Shown: positions 1 to 8,820, numbered from the stretch's first letter. The stretch: DNA of 27,314 bases from UBA1081 sp964613045 (GCA_964613045.1 CAZTFS010000017.1:1-27314); one strand, 5' to 3'. Made by a program: numbers and translations. The notes: a model not told the origin generated them from the sequence alone.

Positions 1-1284
1 TGTTGCGGGAACGACAGCATCACCGTGGATGAAAACTGCATTGCCGCCGATCTCGTTGAACATACAGGTGGTAATGTTGCAGTCCTGTGAGCCCTTGTCA
101 AATTTTACTGCCGTGTATGAAATGTTTTCAAATAGGCAGTCTGTGAAGTCAATGCCTGTGGAAGATGAAATGTAAATTGCCGCAGGCGTTTCATAAGCCG
201 CTTGAGGATGAACGCCGCCGTATTCTATATTTTTATATAACGGATGTGATTCGTCAAACATATCGGCAAAGTATGTGCCGTCCACCTGTTCCCAGTCCGT
301 GTTTATGAAATTTATACCTCGGAATTCGATATTTTCAGCGTTTTCAAAAGTGAAAAGCTGTTCTGTCATGCCTGCATAAAGAACTGTGTTCTCAACTGTG
401 TCGCCCTCTTCGGGAATGTAATAAAGCTTCTGTTCGCTTTTGTCAAGATACCATTCGCCGGGGAGTGAAAGTGCCTCTTTAACATTTTCATAAACAAAAT
501 TGTCACCTGCATTGACTGTCATTGAGGAGGGCTTTGTTGTTTCGATTCTTCCTGTGGCGGCATCAACTGAGCTTACGGGAAGATGCTCGTCGCACCAGAA
601 ATGCATGATCTTGACTTCAACATCACCGGGATTTTCAAAATCAAGTATCTCATCTGTGTTTGCATAGAAGGCAGCTGAATGAGTGAAAAAGTTCGGTGCC
701 CACTCGGATGCAACAGCCTCATCAGTGCTCGGATCTGCAATTGTGAATACACCCTCTTTGGGATACTGCGAACGAGAAAGACGTTTGCTTCCCTTGAAGA
801 GTGAACGGAAATAATCCTCATCTGAGCTTATTTCAACATCTGTAACAAAAGCATTTATGCCGTTGACGGTGGTTTCACTCCAGCCCGAGATCTCCCGTGC
901 ACCTGAGAATGAGACCTCTTCGTTGGGATATGAACGGTAGATAACATTACTCTTGTCATCAGAAGTAAACTCTATAGTGTTTTTTATTGTATATGTACCT
1001 TCTCTGAACCAGACGGTAACGGTTTCGTCCGTATCAAGAGCTTTTACAAGTTCTTTTGCACGTTCGGGAGTTTTCAACGGAGCTTCAAGGGAGCCGTCAT
1101 CAGAATCATCGCCGTAAGGAGCTACAACAATATCGTACTCGTTCAAATAAAATTCACCTTCATCAAAAACAGTCTGTTCGGTTGCTTTAACCTGATCAAA
1201 AATACCTTCAACGGGTGTTGCGGGATTGAAGATCATGGTAAGACATGTGATGACAGATGTGAAAAATGTGATAATCTTTGTCAT
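1..1284 (-). CDS. Secreted right-handed parallel beta-helix protein, 3' end outside window
   Basis: The 428 codons from the ATG at 1284 stay open to the window edge, so the C-terminus is missing. The N-terminus (MTKIITFFTSVITCLTMIF) is a signal peptide. Around residues 55-75 a VAPYGDDSDDGSLEAPLKTP-type segment matches the start of many secreted beta-helix carbohydrate-active proteins. Further on come a GEWYLDKSEQKLYYIPEEG stretch and repeated short strands (ENIEFRGINFINT, TGIDFTDCLFENI, QDCNITTCMFNEIGG) that look like beta-helix coils. This architecture occurs in families such as GH141, GH120 and some pectate lyases; I cannot tell which from the visible part. The start is supported by AGGAGG at about 1291-1297. 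It overlaps the hemW stop by four bases (ATGA), implying translational coupling. Function as a polysaccharide-degrading enzyme is inference. Confidence 0.8.
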   Translation of the reverse strand, partial: MTKIITFFTSVITCLTMIFNPATPVEGIFDQVKATEQTVFDEGEFYLNEYDIVVAPYGDDSDDGSLEAPLKTPERAKELVKALDTDETVTVWFREGTYTIKNTIEFTSDDKSNVIYRSYPNEEVSFSGAREISGWSETTVNGINAFVTDVEISSDEDYFRSLFKGSKRLSRSQYPKEGVFTIADPSTDEAVASEWAPNFFTHSAAFYANTDEILDFENPGDVEVKIMHFWCDEHLPVSSVDAATGRIETTKPSSMTVNAGDNFVYENVKEALSLPGEWYLDKSEQKLYYIPEEGDTVENTVLYAGMTEQLFTFENAENIEFRGINFINTDWEQVDGTYFADMFDESHPLYKNIEYGGVHPQAAYETPAAIYISSSTGIDFTDCLFENISYTAVKFDKGSQDCNITTCMFNEIGGNAVFIHGDAVVPAT

Positions 1285-2408
1285 AAAATATCCTCCTGAA
1301 TCAAAGAGCTTATTATGTAATTTGAGATCAGCATTCCTTTTTCCGTAAGTGAAATAGTGCCGTCACAAATTGTTAAATGACCGCTTTTCCGGAAGTTGCG
1401 GGCATTTTTTATTACAGATCTCGGTATATCGCAACCGAATCGGCATTTATATTCATCGTTTGAAATGCCTTTTTTCAGTCTTAAACGGAGCATGAGAAAT
1501 TCCTCGCAGTCACCGCCAAGATCGTCAAAAACAGCCTCTTGACCGTTTATAAAATCCTCGGTACTTCTTTCAAAATAAAACCGCTTGCCGTCAACAAAAG
1601 AATGAGCAGACGGTCCTAAGCCTAAATACTCCTCACACTGCCAGTATTTTAAATTGTGCTTACTTTCAAAACCGTTTTTTGCAAAATTTGATATCTCATA
1701 ATGCTCAAATCCGACTTTGTTCAGTTTTTCGGAAAGGAGCGAATACATATCGCAGACAGTATCCTCATCGGGAAGGGAAAGCGTATTCTGTCTTTTGTGA
1801 AAAACAGTTCCTTCCTCAATTGAGAGCATATACGCACTTATGTGGGGTACGTCTGTTTCCGTAAGAAAATCTGTCGTTTCTGTCAGTGAATCCAAAGTCT
1901 GAGAGGGGACTCCCAGCATAACATCAAGAGATATGTTATAAATTCCGCTTTTTCTTGCATATTCAAGGCACTTTTTAACCTGATCCTTATCGGCAAGTCT
2001 GCCCAGTGACCGTCTTTCGCTGTCAACAGCCGACTGCAATCCCAAAGAAATTCTGTTGACACCGTATGAAGCAAGGATTCTGAAATATTCCTCATCAACG
2101 GTTGACGGATTGCATTCAACCGTGATTTCCGAATCTGAAGCGATGTTGTAATTGTTTCTTGCAGAATCAAGAATGTCACCGAGCTGAAAAGGAGACAATA
2201 CAGACGGTGTGCCGCCGCCGAAATAGACCGTATCAAAGCACATATCGGAGCTTACGGTAAACTTCCTTGTCCGTCTGCCGGTTTCGATCTCATCTGTCAG
2301 TGCATCGCAGTATTTCCGAATCATATCGTCGTTTCTCGGCATCGAATAAAAATCGCAGTAGGGACATTTTGACCTGCAGAACGGAATGTGAATATATAAG
2401 CCCTTCAT
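1281..2408 (-). CDS. hemW: HemW-like radical SAM protein (heme chaperone / HemN-related)
   Basis: A radical SAM protein of 375 residues. The cluster motif is CRSKCPYC (Cys 11, 15, 18; CX3CX2C), followed by DFYS as in HemW rather than the extra Cys of true HemN. GGGTPS and a SLGLQS segment are further radical SAM features, and the C-terminus has a HemN_C-like winged-helix region. HemW proteins bind heme and are thought to deliver it to apoproteins; many are annotated as oxygen-independent coproporphyrinogen oxidase. The reading frame extends to a GTG at 2411, but the ATG at 2408 forms TGATG with the lepA stop, a typical coupled start, so I prefer it. The gene follows lepA, a common Firmicutes arrangement, and overlaps the next secreted-protein gene by ATGA. 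Confidence 0.93.
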   Translation of the reverse strand: MKGLYIHIPFCRSKCPYCDFYSMPRNDDMIRKYCDALTDEIETGRRTRKFTVSSDMCFDTVYFGGGTPSVLSPFQLGDILDSARNNYNIASDSEITVECNPSTVDEEYFRILASYGVNRISLGLQSAVDSERRSLGRLADKDQVKKCLEYARKSGIYNISLDVMLGVPSQTLDSLTETTDFLTETDVPHISAYMLSIEEGTVFHKRQNTLSLPDEDTVCDMYSLLSEKLNKVGFEHYEISNFAKNGFESKHNLKYWQCEEYLGLGPSAHSFVDGKRFYFERSTEDFINGQEAVFDDLGGDCEEFLMLRLRLKKGISNDEYKCRFGCDIPRSVIKNARNFRKSGHLTICDGTISLTEKGMLISNYIISSLIQEDIL

Positions 2409-4216
2409 CACTGCTCGTCCAGCTTGAGAATTGCCATGAATGCTTCCTGAGGAACTTCGACAGTACCGAAAGAACGCATTCTCTTTTTACCTTCCTTCTG
2501 TTTTTCAAGAAGCTTTTTCTTTCTTGTGATGTCACCGCCGTAACATTTTGCAAGAACGTCCTTACGCAGAGCCCGAATAGTTTCACGGGCAATGACCTTG
2601 CCGCCGATGGCTATCTGAACGGGAATCTCAAACTGCTGTCTCGGTATATTATCCTTAAGCTTTTCGGCGATCTTTCTTGCTCTGCCGTAAGCCTTGTCTG
2701 AATGGATAATGAATGAAAGAGCATCGACTCCGTCACCGTTAAGAAGTACATCAAGCTTGACGAGATTGCTTCTTGCGTAGCCCGTAAGCTCATAGTCAAA
2801 AGATGCGTAACCCTTTGTTCTTGATTTGAGTGCATCAAAGAAATCGTAAATGATCTCGTTAAGCGGCAGATCGTAGCTGAGCTCAACACGGTCTGCGGAA
2901 AGATATTTCATGTCCTTATAGTTGCCCCTTCTCTCCTGACAGAGATCCATTATAGTGCCGACATATTCGGGTGGTGAATATATATGAGCATCGGTCATAG
3001 GCTCTTCGCTGAAATCTATCTCGGCAGGATCGGGATATTTTGTGGGGTTGTCTATTTCAAGAACCTGACCGTCTCTCATGTGGATTTTGTAAATAACACT
3101 CGGTACGGTTGAAACAAGATCAAGGTCGTATTCACGCTCAAGTCGTTCCTGTATAATTTCAAGATGAAGAAGTCCCAGAAATCCGCAACGGAAACCAAAG
3201 CCCAAAGCTCCCGAGGTTTCGGGCTCAAAGGAGAGAGCCGCATCATTGAGCTGGAGTTTTTCAAGAGCTTCTTTAAGAGCCTCATAGTCAGCACCGTCAG
3301 CAGGATAGATACCGCAGAAAACCATAGGATTAACCTTTTTGTAGCCTTCAAGCGGCTCAGATGCGGGATTTGCCGCTGTTGTAACGGTATCGCCCACACG
3401 TGCATCACGGACTGTTTTGATTGAAGCGGTGATATAACCTACTTCGCCGGCTGTCAGCTTATCTGTAGGGCTAAGTGATGTTGCAGACATTTTGCCGACT
3501 TCAACAACGGTGAACTGAGCACCTGTTGCCATCATACGCATTGTGTCGCCGGGCTTTATAGTTCCGTCCATGATCCTTACATAAACGATAACACCTTTAT
3601 AGTTGTCATAGACCGAGTCAAAAACAAGAGCCTTCAGCGGAGCATCGTCGTCACCCTCGGGACAGGGAACAAGCTTTACTATCTGCTTAAGAACGTCGCC
3701 CACATTTTCGCCTGTTTTTGCTGAGACTCTCGGAGCTTCTTCGGAATCAAGCCCGATGACTTCCTCAATGTCGGATGCAACTCTTTCGGGGTCGGCAGCA
3801 GGCAGATCTATTTTATTTATAACGGGAACAAGCTCAAGATCGTGGTCAAGTGCAAGGTATGTATTTGCCAGTGTCTGAGCCTCAATACCCTGTGTAGCAT
3901 CAACGATAAGCACTGCACCTTCACATGCCGCAAGAGAACGGGAGACTTCATAGTTAAAGTCAACGTGACCGGGAGTGTCGATAAGATTAAGCTCGTATTC
4001 TTCGCCGTCCTGTTTGTATTTAAGTGTTACGGCATGAGCCTTGATGGTGATACCTCTCTCACGTTCAAGATCCATATCGTCAAGTATCTGCTGCTGCATG
4101 TCACGCTTTGCGACTGTTTCCGTCAGCTCAAGAAGACGGTCGGCAAGGGTGGACTTGCCGTGGTCGATATGTGCGATAATTGAAAAATTCCTTATATGTT
4201 TTTTAGGGGTTCTCAT
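2408..4216 (-). CDS. lepA: Elongation factor 4 (LepA), ribosome back-translocation GTPase
   Basis: A full-length LepA/EF4 of 602 residues, the usual family size. The GTPase domain at the N-terminus shows AHIDHGKST (about residues 15-23), DTPGH and NKID. EF-G-like domains follow, with GFRCGFLGLLHLEI typical of LepA, then the LepA-specific C-terminal domain ending in a basic stretch (TRKKKLLEKQKEGKKRMR). LepA acts on ribosomes in the cytoplasm, remodelling stalled or mistranslocated complexes. The ATG at 4216 has AAGGAG eight bases upstream. It lies 11 bp after the yitT-like gene and its stop overlaps the hemW start, so it belongs to the obg operon. Confidence 0.98.
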   Translation of the reverse strand: MRTPKKHIRNFSIIAHIDHGKSTLADRLLELTETVAKRDMQQQILDDMDLERERGITIKAHAVTLKYKQDGEEYELNLIDTPGHVDFNYEVSRSLAACEGAVLIVDATQGIEAQTLANTYLALDHDLELVPVINKIDLPAADPERVASDIEEVIGLDSEEAPRVSAKTGENVGDVLKQIVKLVPCPEGDDDAPLKALVFDSVYDNYKGVIVYVRIMDGTIKPGDTMRMMATGAQFTVVEVGKMSATSLSPTDKLTAGEVGYITASIKTVRDARVGDTVTTAANPASEPLEGYKKVNPMVFCGIYPADGADYEALKEALEKLQLNDAALSFEPETSGALGFGFRCGFLGLLHLEIIQERLEREYDLDLVSTVPSVIYKIHMRDGQVLEIDNPTKYPDPAEIDFSEEPMTDAHIYSPPEYVGTIMDLCQERRGNYKDMKYLSADRVELSYDLPLNEIIYDFFDALKSRTKGYASFDYELTGYARSNLVKLDVLLNGDGVDALSFIIHSDKAYGRARKIAEKLKDNIPRQQFEIPVQIAIGGKVIARETIRALRKDVLAKCYGGDITRKKKLLEKQKEGKKRMRSFGTVEVPQEAFMAILKLDEQ

Positions 4217-4227
4217 TAAATTTCTCC

Positions 4228-5103
4228 TTAAAGTTCATTGTCTGTGGGCTTAAAGCCTAAACCGAGTATTTCAGACGCATCTGAAATTATTATAAACGGC
4301 TTTTCGTCAAAACGCCTGACTATCTTTCGTATTTTTGACACTTCATGCGGTCGGACGACCGACAAAAGCATATTTTTGGCTTTTCCCGTATAAGCTCCCT
4401 GACAGGGCAGTATTGAAACGCCTCTCGGTGTTTCACTTGTTATAGCCTTAGCTATCTCTTCGGCATTGTCTGAAATTATCATCATCATTTTACCGCTGTC
4501 AGAGCCGTAAAGAACAAGGTCGATCGACTTACTTGAAACAAGGAAAACGATCGTTGCGTAAAGTATGCTTTCAATGTTTTTGTAAACAACACCGGCAAGA
4601 AGCACAACGCACAGGTCACATATCATAACGAGTCTTCCCATTGAAAGGTGCGGGAATGCTTTTTTCAGCAGTTTTCCCATGATATCGGTACCGCCGCTGG
4701 TGGATCCTCTTGTAAATATTACTCCCAGACCGATTCCGAGCAGTGCACCGCCGAAAAGAGCCGCTAATATTTTGTCGCCTTGATATGCAGGCAGAAAATA
4801 TGCACCCAGATCAATAAGAAGGGAAGTCATAGCTGTTGAAAAAAGCGTTTTGGCAATAAAGCTTTTACCGAAAACGATAAATGAAATTATAAAAAGCGGA
4901 ATATTTATTGCAAACATCGCTGTACCGATAGGTATATTCCACAGATAATTTGCAAGTATTGCAAGACCTGTTGCACCGCCCGATGAGATATCATTCGGTG
5001 AAATAAAGCAGTTTACACCCAAAGCATAGATAAAAGCACCTGCCGTACAGATTACAATATCAAGAATCAGTTCTTTTGCGTTGATTTTTTTACCTTTGAG
5101 CAT
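4228..5103 (-). CDS. YitT family membrane protein (DUF161 plus DUF2179)
   Basis: A 291-residue integral membrane protein. About five or six hydrophobic helices fill residues 15-195, with the YitT hallmarks SPNDISSGGATGLAI and FTRGSTSGGTDI. The last 80 residues (MMMIISDNAEEIAKAI, VVRPHEVSKIRKIV) form the soluble DUF2179 domain, which is ferredoxin-like. The molecular function of YitT proteins is unknown; transport has been proposed. The start at 5103 uses GAGGTG, which lies inside the last codons of mrnC, and only two bases separate the genes. Operon membership with lepA and obg is clear from spacing. Confidence 0.92.
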   Translation of the reverse strand: MLKGKKINAKELILDIVICTAGAFIYALGVNCFISPNDISSGGATGLAILANYLWNIPIGTAMFAINIPLFIISFIVFGKSFIAKTLFSTAMTSLLIDLGAYFLPAYQGDKILAALFGGALLGIGLGVIFTRGSTSGGTDIMGKLLKKAFPHLSMGRLVMICDLCVVLLAGVVYKNIESILYATIVFLVSSKSIDLVLYGSDSGKMMMIISDNAEEIAKAITSETPRGVSILPCQGAYTGKAKNMLLSVVRPHEVSKIRKIVRRFDEKPFIIISDASEILGLGFKPTDNEL

Positions 5104-5105
5104 AT

Positions 5106-5528
5106 CTACACCTCGTTGATGACTATTGAAAAAAGTTGTTTGAGTCTGTCAGTGTTACCGTTTATATAGAGCCAGCCGAACAGGACTTCAAGACCTGTTG
5201 CGGCATGATACTCGCTTTTTGATTTGTTTCGGGGAGTGTGTGCGGTATGTGTGTTTCTTCCCCGTATAAACATTTTAGTTTCATCTTCCGTAAGATGTGA
5301 AGAAAGAATTTTTGATGCGTTTGCCTGATAAGTGGCATTGACCATTTCAATGTTTCTTTCGTGGAGCTTGTCCGCCTTGCATTTGCCCGAAACAGTCAGA
5401 TGCTCACGCACCATAAGTCCCCATACGCCGTCGCCTAAGAATGCCAGTGCCGAAACAGGGTAGCCGTCGGAGGAAGAATCGGTAAATGATTTCAGTCTGT
5501 CGAACTGCAACTCGATATCAGGGCACAT
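5106..5528 (-). CDS. mrnC: Mini-ribonuclease III (MrnC), 23S rRNA maturation
   Basis: A short RNase III-type nuclease domain without a double-stranded-RNA-binding domain, 140 residues, which is the family size. The signature ALAFLGDGVWGLMVREHL corresponds to the ALAYIGDAVYE helix of Mini-III with its metal-binding Asp, and AATGLEVLFGWLYI supplies the second acidic residue. In Bacillus, Mini-III trims 23S rRNA precursor ends. A TTG at 5534 keeps the frame, but GGAG in the end of obg lies seven bases before the ATG at 5528 and only one base before the TTG, so I use 5528. The gene overlaps the obg end by 11 bp. It is usually next to cysS; here it sits between obg and yitT. Confidence 0.9.
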   Translation of the reverse strand: MCPDIELQFDRLKSFTDSSSDGYPVSALAFLGDGVWGLMVREHLTVSGKCKADKLHERNIEMVNATYQANASKILSSHLTEDETKMFIRGRNTHTAHTPRNKSKSEYHAATGLEVLFGWLYINGNTDRLKQLFSIVINEV

Positions 5529-6789
5529 ATTCAAACTCCAGATCGTAGATATTTACAGTGTCGCCTTCCTGAATACCTCTGCGGCGAAGCTCATCAAGAA
5601 TACCGCTTGTTCCCAGAACTTTCTGGAAATACTGAAGGGACTCATAGTCTTCCATATCGGTCTTGTTGAGTATTTTAAGAAGCCATTCAGCCTCAACATA
5701 ATACGTGTCGTCAATGACGGATACCTTGAATCCGCTTGATTTTTTCTTTTCGAGCATTTCCATGGGGATAGGCTCTGATTCGTACTGCTTGATGGGGGGA
5801 AGAGTGGCAAGCATTGCCGCCGCCGCATTTACAACTTCCTGAGTTCCTTCAAGAATGGGAGCACATATCTCGAAATACTGCAAGCCCTTGTCTTCAATAA
5901 AACTTCTGAACTCCTCACGCTGTTCATCGGTTGCCATATCGATCTTGTTGCCTGCAACTATCTGAGGACACTTTGCCAGCTCCTCGTTGAAGACAACCAG
6001 CTCTTTGTTGATGGTTTCAAAATCCTCTTTCGGATCTCTGCCTTCACTGCCGGCAACGTCAACAACATGTATGAGCATACGACAGCGTTCAACGTGTCTG
6101 AGAAACTGATGCCCGAGTCCTGCACCTTCACCTGCACCCTCTATAAGACCGGGGATATCAGCCATAACAAATGAGCTTTCGGGTCCCATTCTTACAACCC
6201 CTAAAACAGGTGTGATTGTTGTGAAATGATAGTCTGCGATAATGGGCTTGGCTTCACTTACAACGGAAACAAGTGTCGATTTGCCCACATTGGGGAAACC
6301 GATAAGTCCCACGTCTGCAAGGAGCTTGAGTTCAAGAAAAATTTCCCATTCTTCGCCGGGGACACCGTCCTTTGCAAAACGGGGGGTCTGACGGGTGGGG
6401 GTTGCAAAATGAGAGTTACCCCAACCGCCTTTGCCGCCTTTTGCGGCAATAAAAGGCTCATCCGTAGACATATCGGCAATTACAACACCGCTTTCGGCTT
6501 CACGGATTATTGTGCCTCTGGGTACTTTGATAACAAGATCCTGTCCCTTTTTGCCGTTTTTTCTTGAACCTGAACCGTTCTGACCGCTTTCGGCTGTATA
6601 TTTTCTCTTGTAACGGAAATCGGCAAGAGTTGAAAGATTTGTGTCAACTTTAAAGACAATATCTCCGCCTTTGCCGCCGTCGCCGCCGTCGGGACCGCCT
6701 GAAGCGACATATTTTTCTCTGTGGAACGCAACTGCACCGTTACCGCCGTTGCCTGCCTTTATCTTTATTTTCGCTTTATCAACAAACAT
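5518..6789 (-). CDS. obg: Obg family GTPase (ObgE/CgtA), ribosome assembly
   Basis: A 423-residue protein with all three Obg domains. Residues 1-158 are the glycine-rich Obg fold (KAGNGGNGAVAFHREKYV). The G domain has GFPNVGKS at about 164-171, DIPG at 211-214 and NKID at 281-284. Residues from about 345 form the C-terminal OCT domain found in Firmicutes Obg. Obg binds the 50S subunit and links ribosome assembly to growth and stress. An in-frame extension to 6828 exists, but the ATG at 6789 has GAGGT seven bases upstream and begins the conserved MFVDKAKI, so it is the start. It is the first gene of the minus-strand operon that continues to the left edge. Confidence 0.97.
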   Translation of the reverse strand: MFVDKAKIKIKAGNGGNGAVAFHREKYVASGGPDGGDGGKGGDIVFKVDTNLSTLADFRYKRKYTAESGQNGSGSRKNGKKGQDLVIKVPRGTIIREAESGVVIADMSTDEPFIAAKGGKGGWGNSHFATPTRQTPRFAKDGVPGEEWEIFLELKLLADVGLIGFPNVGKSTLVSVVSEAKPIIADYHFTTITPVLGVVRMGPESSFVMADIPGLIEGAGEGAGLGHQFLRHVERCRMLIHVVDVAGSEGRDPKEDFETINKELVVFNEELAKCPQIVAGNKIDMATDEQREEFRSFIEDKGLQYFEICAPILEGTQEVVNAAAAMLATLPPIKQYESEPIPMEMLEKKKSSGFKVSVIDDTYYVEAEWLLKILNKTDMEDYESLQYFQKVLGTSGILDELRRRGIQEGDTVNIYDLEFEYVP

Positions 6790-6826
6790 GTTTTTTACCT
6801 CGTAATTTACCTTTACATAATTAATC

Positions 6827-6832
6827 ATTATA
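6827..6832 (-). promoter_or_regulatory. Candidate -10 box for the obg operon
   Basis: A TATAAT lies on the minus strand 38 bases upstream of the obg start. No good -35 hexamer is seen at 17 bp (TTTTAA), so this is a weak call. It lies inside the in-frame N-terminal extension of obg, which argues for the shorter start. Confidence 0.35.
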
Positions 6833-6892
6833 AGTATAACATATATAAATTAAAATATAAATAGGGAAAATAAATTTTTTTACGAAAAAATG

Positions 6893-6901
6893 TGCTATAA
6901 T
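6893..6901 (+). promoter_or_regulatory. Extended -10 promoter of the sigma-factor operon
   Basis: TGcTATAAT is a perfect extended -10 element in the divergent AT-rich spacer, about 78 bases before the sigma-factor start. The -35 region is only a T-run, as often tolerated with an extended -10. This is a sigma-A type promoter; I could not identify an ECF-type autoregulatory promoter. Confidence 0.5.
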
Positions 6902-6978
6902 GTGAACCAAAACACAATCTTCGTTATCTAATAGATGAAATGCAAAATCGGTACCGCTTGCATGGAAAGGATAAAACT

Positions 6979-7443
6979 ATGGATAAACAAACATTTCAAA
7001 GCAATGTTCTGTCCTCGGAAGATATGCTGTACAGAATTTCCAAATCAATTTGCTTTTACGAAAGTGATTGTGAAGATGCTGTGCAGAATGCAATTCTGAA
7101 GGCTTATGAAAAGCTTGATTCGTTGCGTGAAGAGAAGTATTTCAGGACATGGATAACGAGAATACTCATAAATGAATGTTACAGAATAAACAAACTCAAA
7201 TGCAGGGAAGTGACATTTGCCGAATATGCTCTTACAAATGAGGCAAGGGAAGATAACTATTCATTCGTGTTTACCGAAATAATGAAGCTTCCGCCGAAAA
7301 TCCGAGTTGTTGTCCAGTTGCATTATGTTGAAGATTATTCCGTCAGCGAAATTGCTTCAATTCTGCATATTCCGTCAGGAACTGTAAAAAGCCGTCTTTC
7401 ACTCGGCAGAACAAAGCTTAAATCAATACTGGAGGAAAAATAA
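6979..7443 (+). CDS. ECF-type RNA polymerase sigma factor
   Basis: A 154-residue sigma-70 family protein with only regions 2 and 4, the ECF layout. Region 2 includes DCEDAVQNAILKAYEKLDSL and FRTWITRILINECYRI (core binding and -10 recognition). Region 4 is the helix-turn-helix YSVSEIASILHIPSGTVKSR near the C-terminus. The frame extends upstream to 6940, but AAAGGA seven bases before the ATG at 6979 decides the start. The stop overlaps the next start as TAATG, so it is co-translated with the membrane anti-sigma-like gene. Such pairs normally work with the sigma factor held at the membrane until a signal arrives; the signal here is unknown. Confidence 0.92.
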   Translation: MDKQTFQSNVLSSEDMLYRISKSICFYESDCEDAVQNAILKAYEKLDSLREEKYFRTWITRILINECYRINKLKCREVTFAEYALTNEAREDNYSFVFTEIMKLPPKIRVVVQLHYVEDYSVSEIASILHIPSGTVKSRLSLGRTKLKSILEEK

Positions 7444-7652
7444 TGGAAAATCTAAAAAATAAATATCCCGAAATGCCTGAAAATTTTCATTCTGTTGTTT
7501 TGGAAGCAGTTCAGAATGTTGATGAAAAAAATGAATTGACCGTAAGAAAAAAATCACCTCTGAGAGCAGTTGCTCTTGCAGCTGCAATCACAATATTGCT
7601 TACCGTAACAGGCTTTGCTGCAAATACTGTCTATGAAAAATTTATCAAGTAA
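7443..7652 (+). CDS. N-terminal fragment of a membrane anti-sigma-like protein (frameshifted)
   Basis: This 69-residue frame starts at an ATG overlapping the sigma-factor stop. It contains a cytoplasmic segment (MENLKNKYPEMPENFHSVV), a basic stretch (VRKKS) and one membrane helix (about residues 42-60, AVALAAAITILLTVTGFAA), then stops at TAA 7650-7652. That is the expected N-terminus of Clostridial anti-sigma-like proteins, in which an extracellular domain follows the helix. The domain is present downstream in the +1 frame. The downstream frame is closed above by TAA at 7606-7608, so the shift must lie in 7609-7652, which holds an A5 run at 7636-7640. A genuine short membrane protein is possible but less likely. 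Confidence 0.75.
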   Translation: MENLKNKYPEMPENFHSVVLEAVQNVDEKNELTVRKKSPLRAVALAAAITILLTVTGFAANTVYEKFIK

Positions 7653-8760
7653 GGATAATTATAAGGTAACGCTCGAATTGGATGAAGAATCAATCGACAT
7701 TGCAAAATCGCCTGAATATGTAAAACTCAATTTCGGTTATATTCCCGATTATCTTGACACATCCGATGCTCCTTATAAGTTTGGTGTAAAGACCGAAGCC
7801 GGAGATGTTGCACCATCAGGTCTTACGTTTCGTCTGTTCGGAAATGATGTTGTGAAAGACCTTGAAATATTCTATGTCGGCAGTGTGACTGAGTGTATGT
7901 TCGGTGACAATATGGGTGCTGTTATGAAAATTGACACCGGTATTGAATCCGACGGTGACGGTTATGACAAGGAGTTCCTCATCAATTTCGCCGATATGGG
8001 TTATGTTCTTCATTGTTATGTGTCTGAAAGAATCAGCGAAGATGAAATGATGAAGATTGCAAACGGACTTTCACTCTCTGAAACCGATAAGGAAAATGCT
8101 TTTATCGTTGACACCTATATCCCGACAACGGATAACGGAGGAATCATTGAACCTTCTTCTGACAATGTATTCTCTTACGCATCAGAAGCAGTTGTCAGAG
8201 AGATTGGTGAAATATTCAATATAAAATCCTACAACGGTGATATTGACGGAAATGATTATACTTTATCCGTAAAAAATATCGAAATCCGTAATAATGTGAG
8301 CGAACTTGACTACGGGAGCTTCGATCTGGCAAAAGATATTTCTGATTATGTTGATGAAAAGGGCAACCTGAAATCATATGAACGCAAAATCTATAATTTC
8401 GGTGACGGTATAAATTCAATTTCATCAATAAAGGAAACGGAAACGGTCGGCAGAAAAATAATTCTGGTTGATATTGAAGTTACAAATAATGAAAATTTTG
8501 CAAATGAGTTCTGCATTGATACATCTGTCTGCAGTATCAGCGGAACATATGAAGCAAATAAAGTCAATAACTTTGAAGCCTCATACATAAGCGGTCAGGA
8601 CGGAGAATCAGGACGTTTTTATTATATCCCCTTTGAAGCAGGTGAAAAGAAAACAATTACTTACGGATTCCTGATTGATGCAGATGCTGATTTTGATGAT
8701 CTTATGTTTATTATCGGAAGTATGTGGGAGGTTACGGACGGTGTTGCAATAGGAAAATAA
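7633..8760 (+). CDS. Extracellular domain of the anti-sigma-like protein, separated by frameshift
   Basis: An open frame of 375 residues from the ATG at 7633; a TTG at 7615 is also in frame. It has no signal peptide or membrane helix of its own and no convincing ribosome binding site. Residues 1-145 (KLNFGYIPDYL, then MMKIANGLSLSETD) resemble the DUF4367-like sensor domain that normally follows a membrane helix in sigma-linked regulators. A second half of about 200 residues (ILVDIEVTNNENF, FIIGSMWEVTDG) resembles the DUF4352/DUF5027-like immunoglobulin-type fold. Deleting one A at 7636-7640 would fuse it to the preceding fragment as ...TVYENLSSKDNYKV. The family match is by eye and moderate. 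Confidence 0.7.
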   Translation: MKNLSSKDNYKVTLELDEESIDIAKSPEYVKLNFGYIPDYLDTSDAPYKFGVKTEAGDVAPSGLTFRLFGNDVVKDLEIFYVGSVTECMFGDNMGAVMKIDTGIESDGDGYDKEFLINFADMGYVLHCYVSERISEDEMMKIANGLSLSETDKENAFIVDTYIPTTDNGGIIEPSSDNVFSYASEAVVREIGEIFNIKSYNGDIDGNDYTLSVKNIEIRNNVSELDYGSFDLAKDISDYVDEKGNLKSYERKIYNFGDGINSISSIKETETVGRKIILVDIEVTNNENFANEFCIDTSVCSISGTYEANKVNNFEASYISGQDGESGRFYYIPFEAGEKKTITYGFLIDADADFDDLMFIIGSMWEVTDGVAIGK

Positions 8761-8767
8761 TTTAATG

Positions 8768-8796
8768 TTGAATTTTGTCGGAGGAAGTGGTATTAT
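8768..8796 (+). promoter_or_regulatory. Promoter of the dockerin/C39 peptidase gene
   Basis: TTGAAT (8768-8773), a 17-bp spacer and TATTAT (8791-8796), with TGg just before the -10. It begins within ten bases of the stop of the previous gene, so the peptidase gene can be transcribed independently of the sigma operon. The predicted leader is about 18 bases and carries the ribosome binding site. Confidence 0.65.
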
Positions 8797-8820
8797 AGTC
8801 AAAATGAAGGGAGAGAAATT

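Noticed and set aside
7609..7652. Programmed ribosomal frameshift between the two anti-sigma frames
   Set aside because: The shift is +1, no canonical -1 slippery heptamer applies, no prfB-like CTTTGA signal is present, and the A5 run is short for transcriptional slippage. Mutation or consensus error is simpler.
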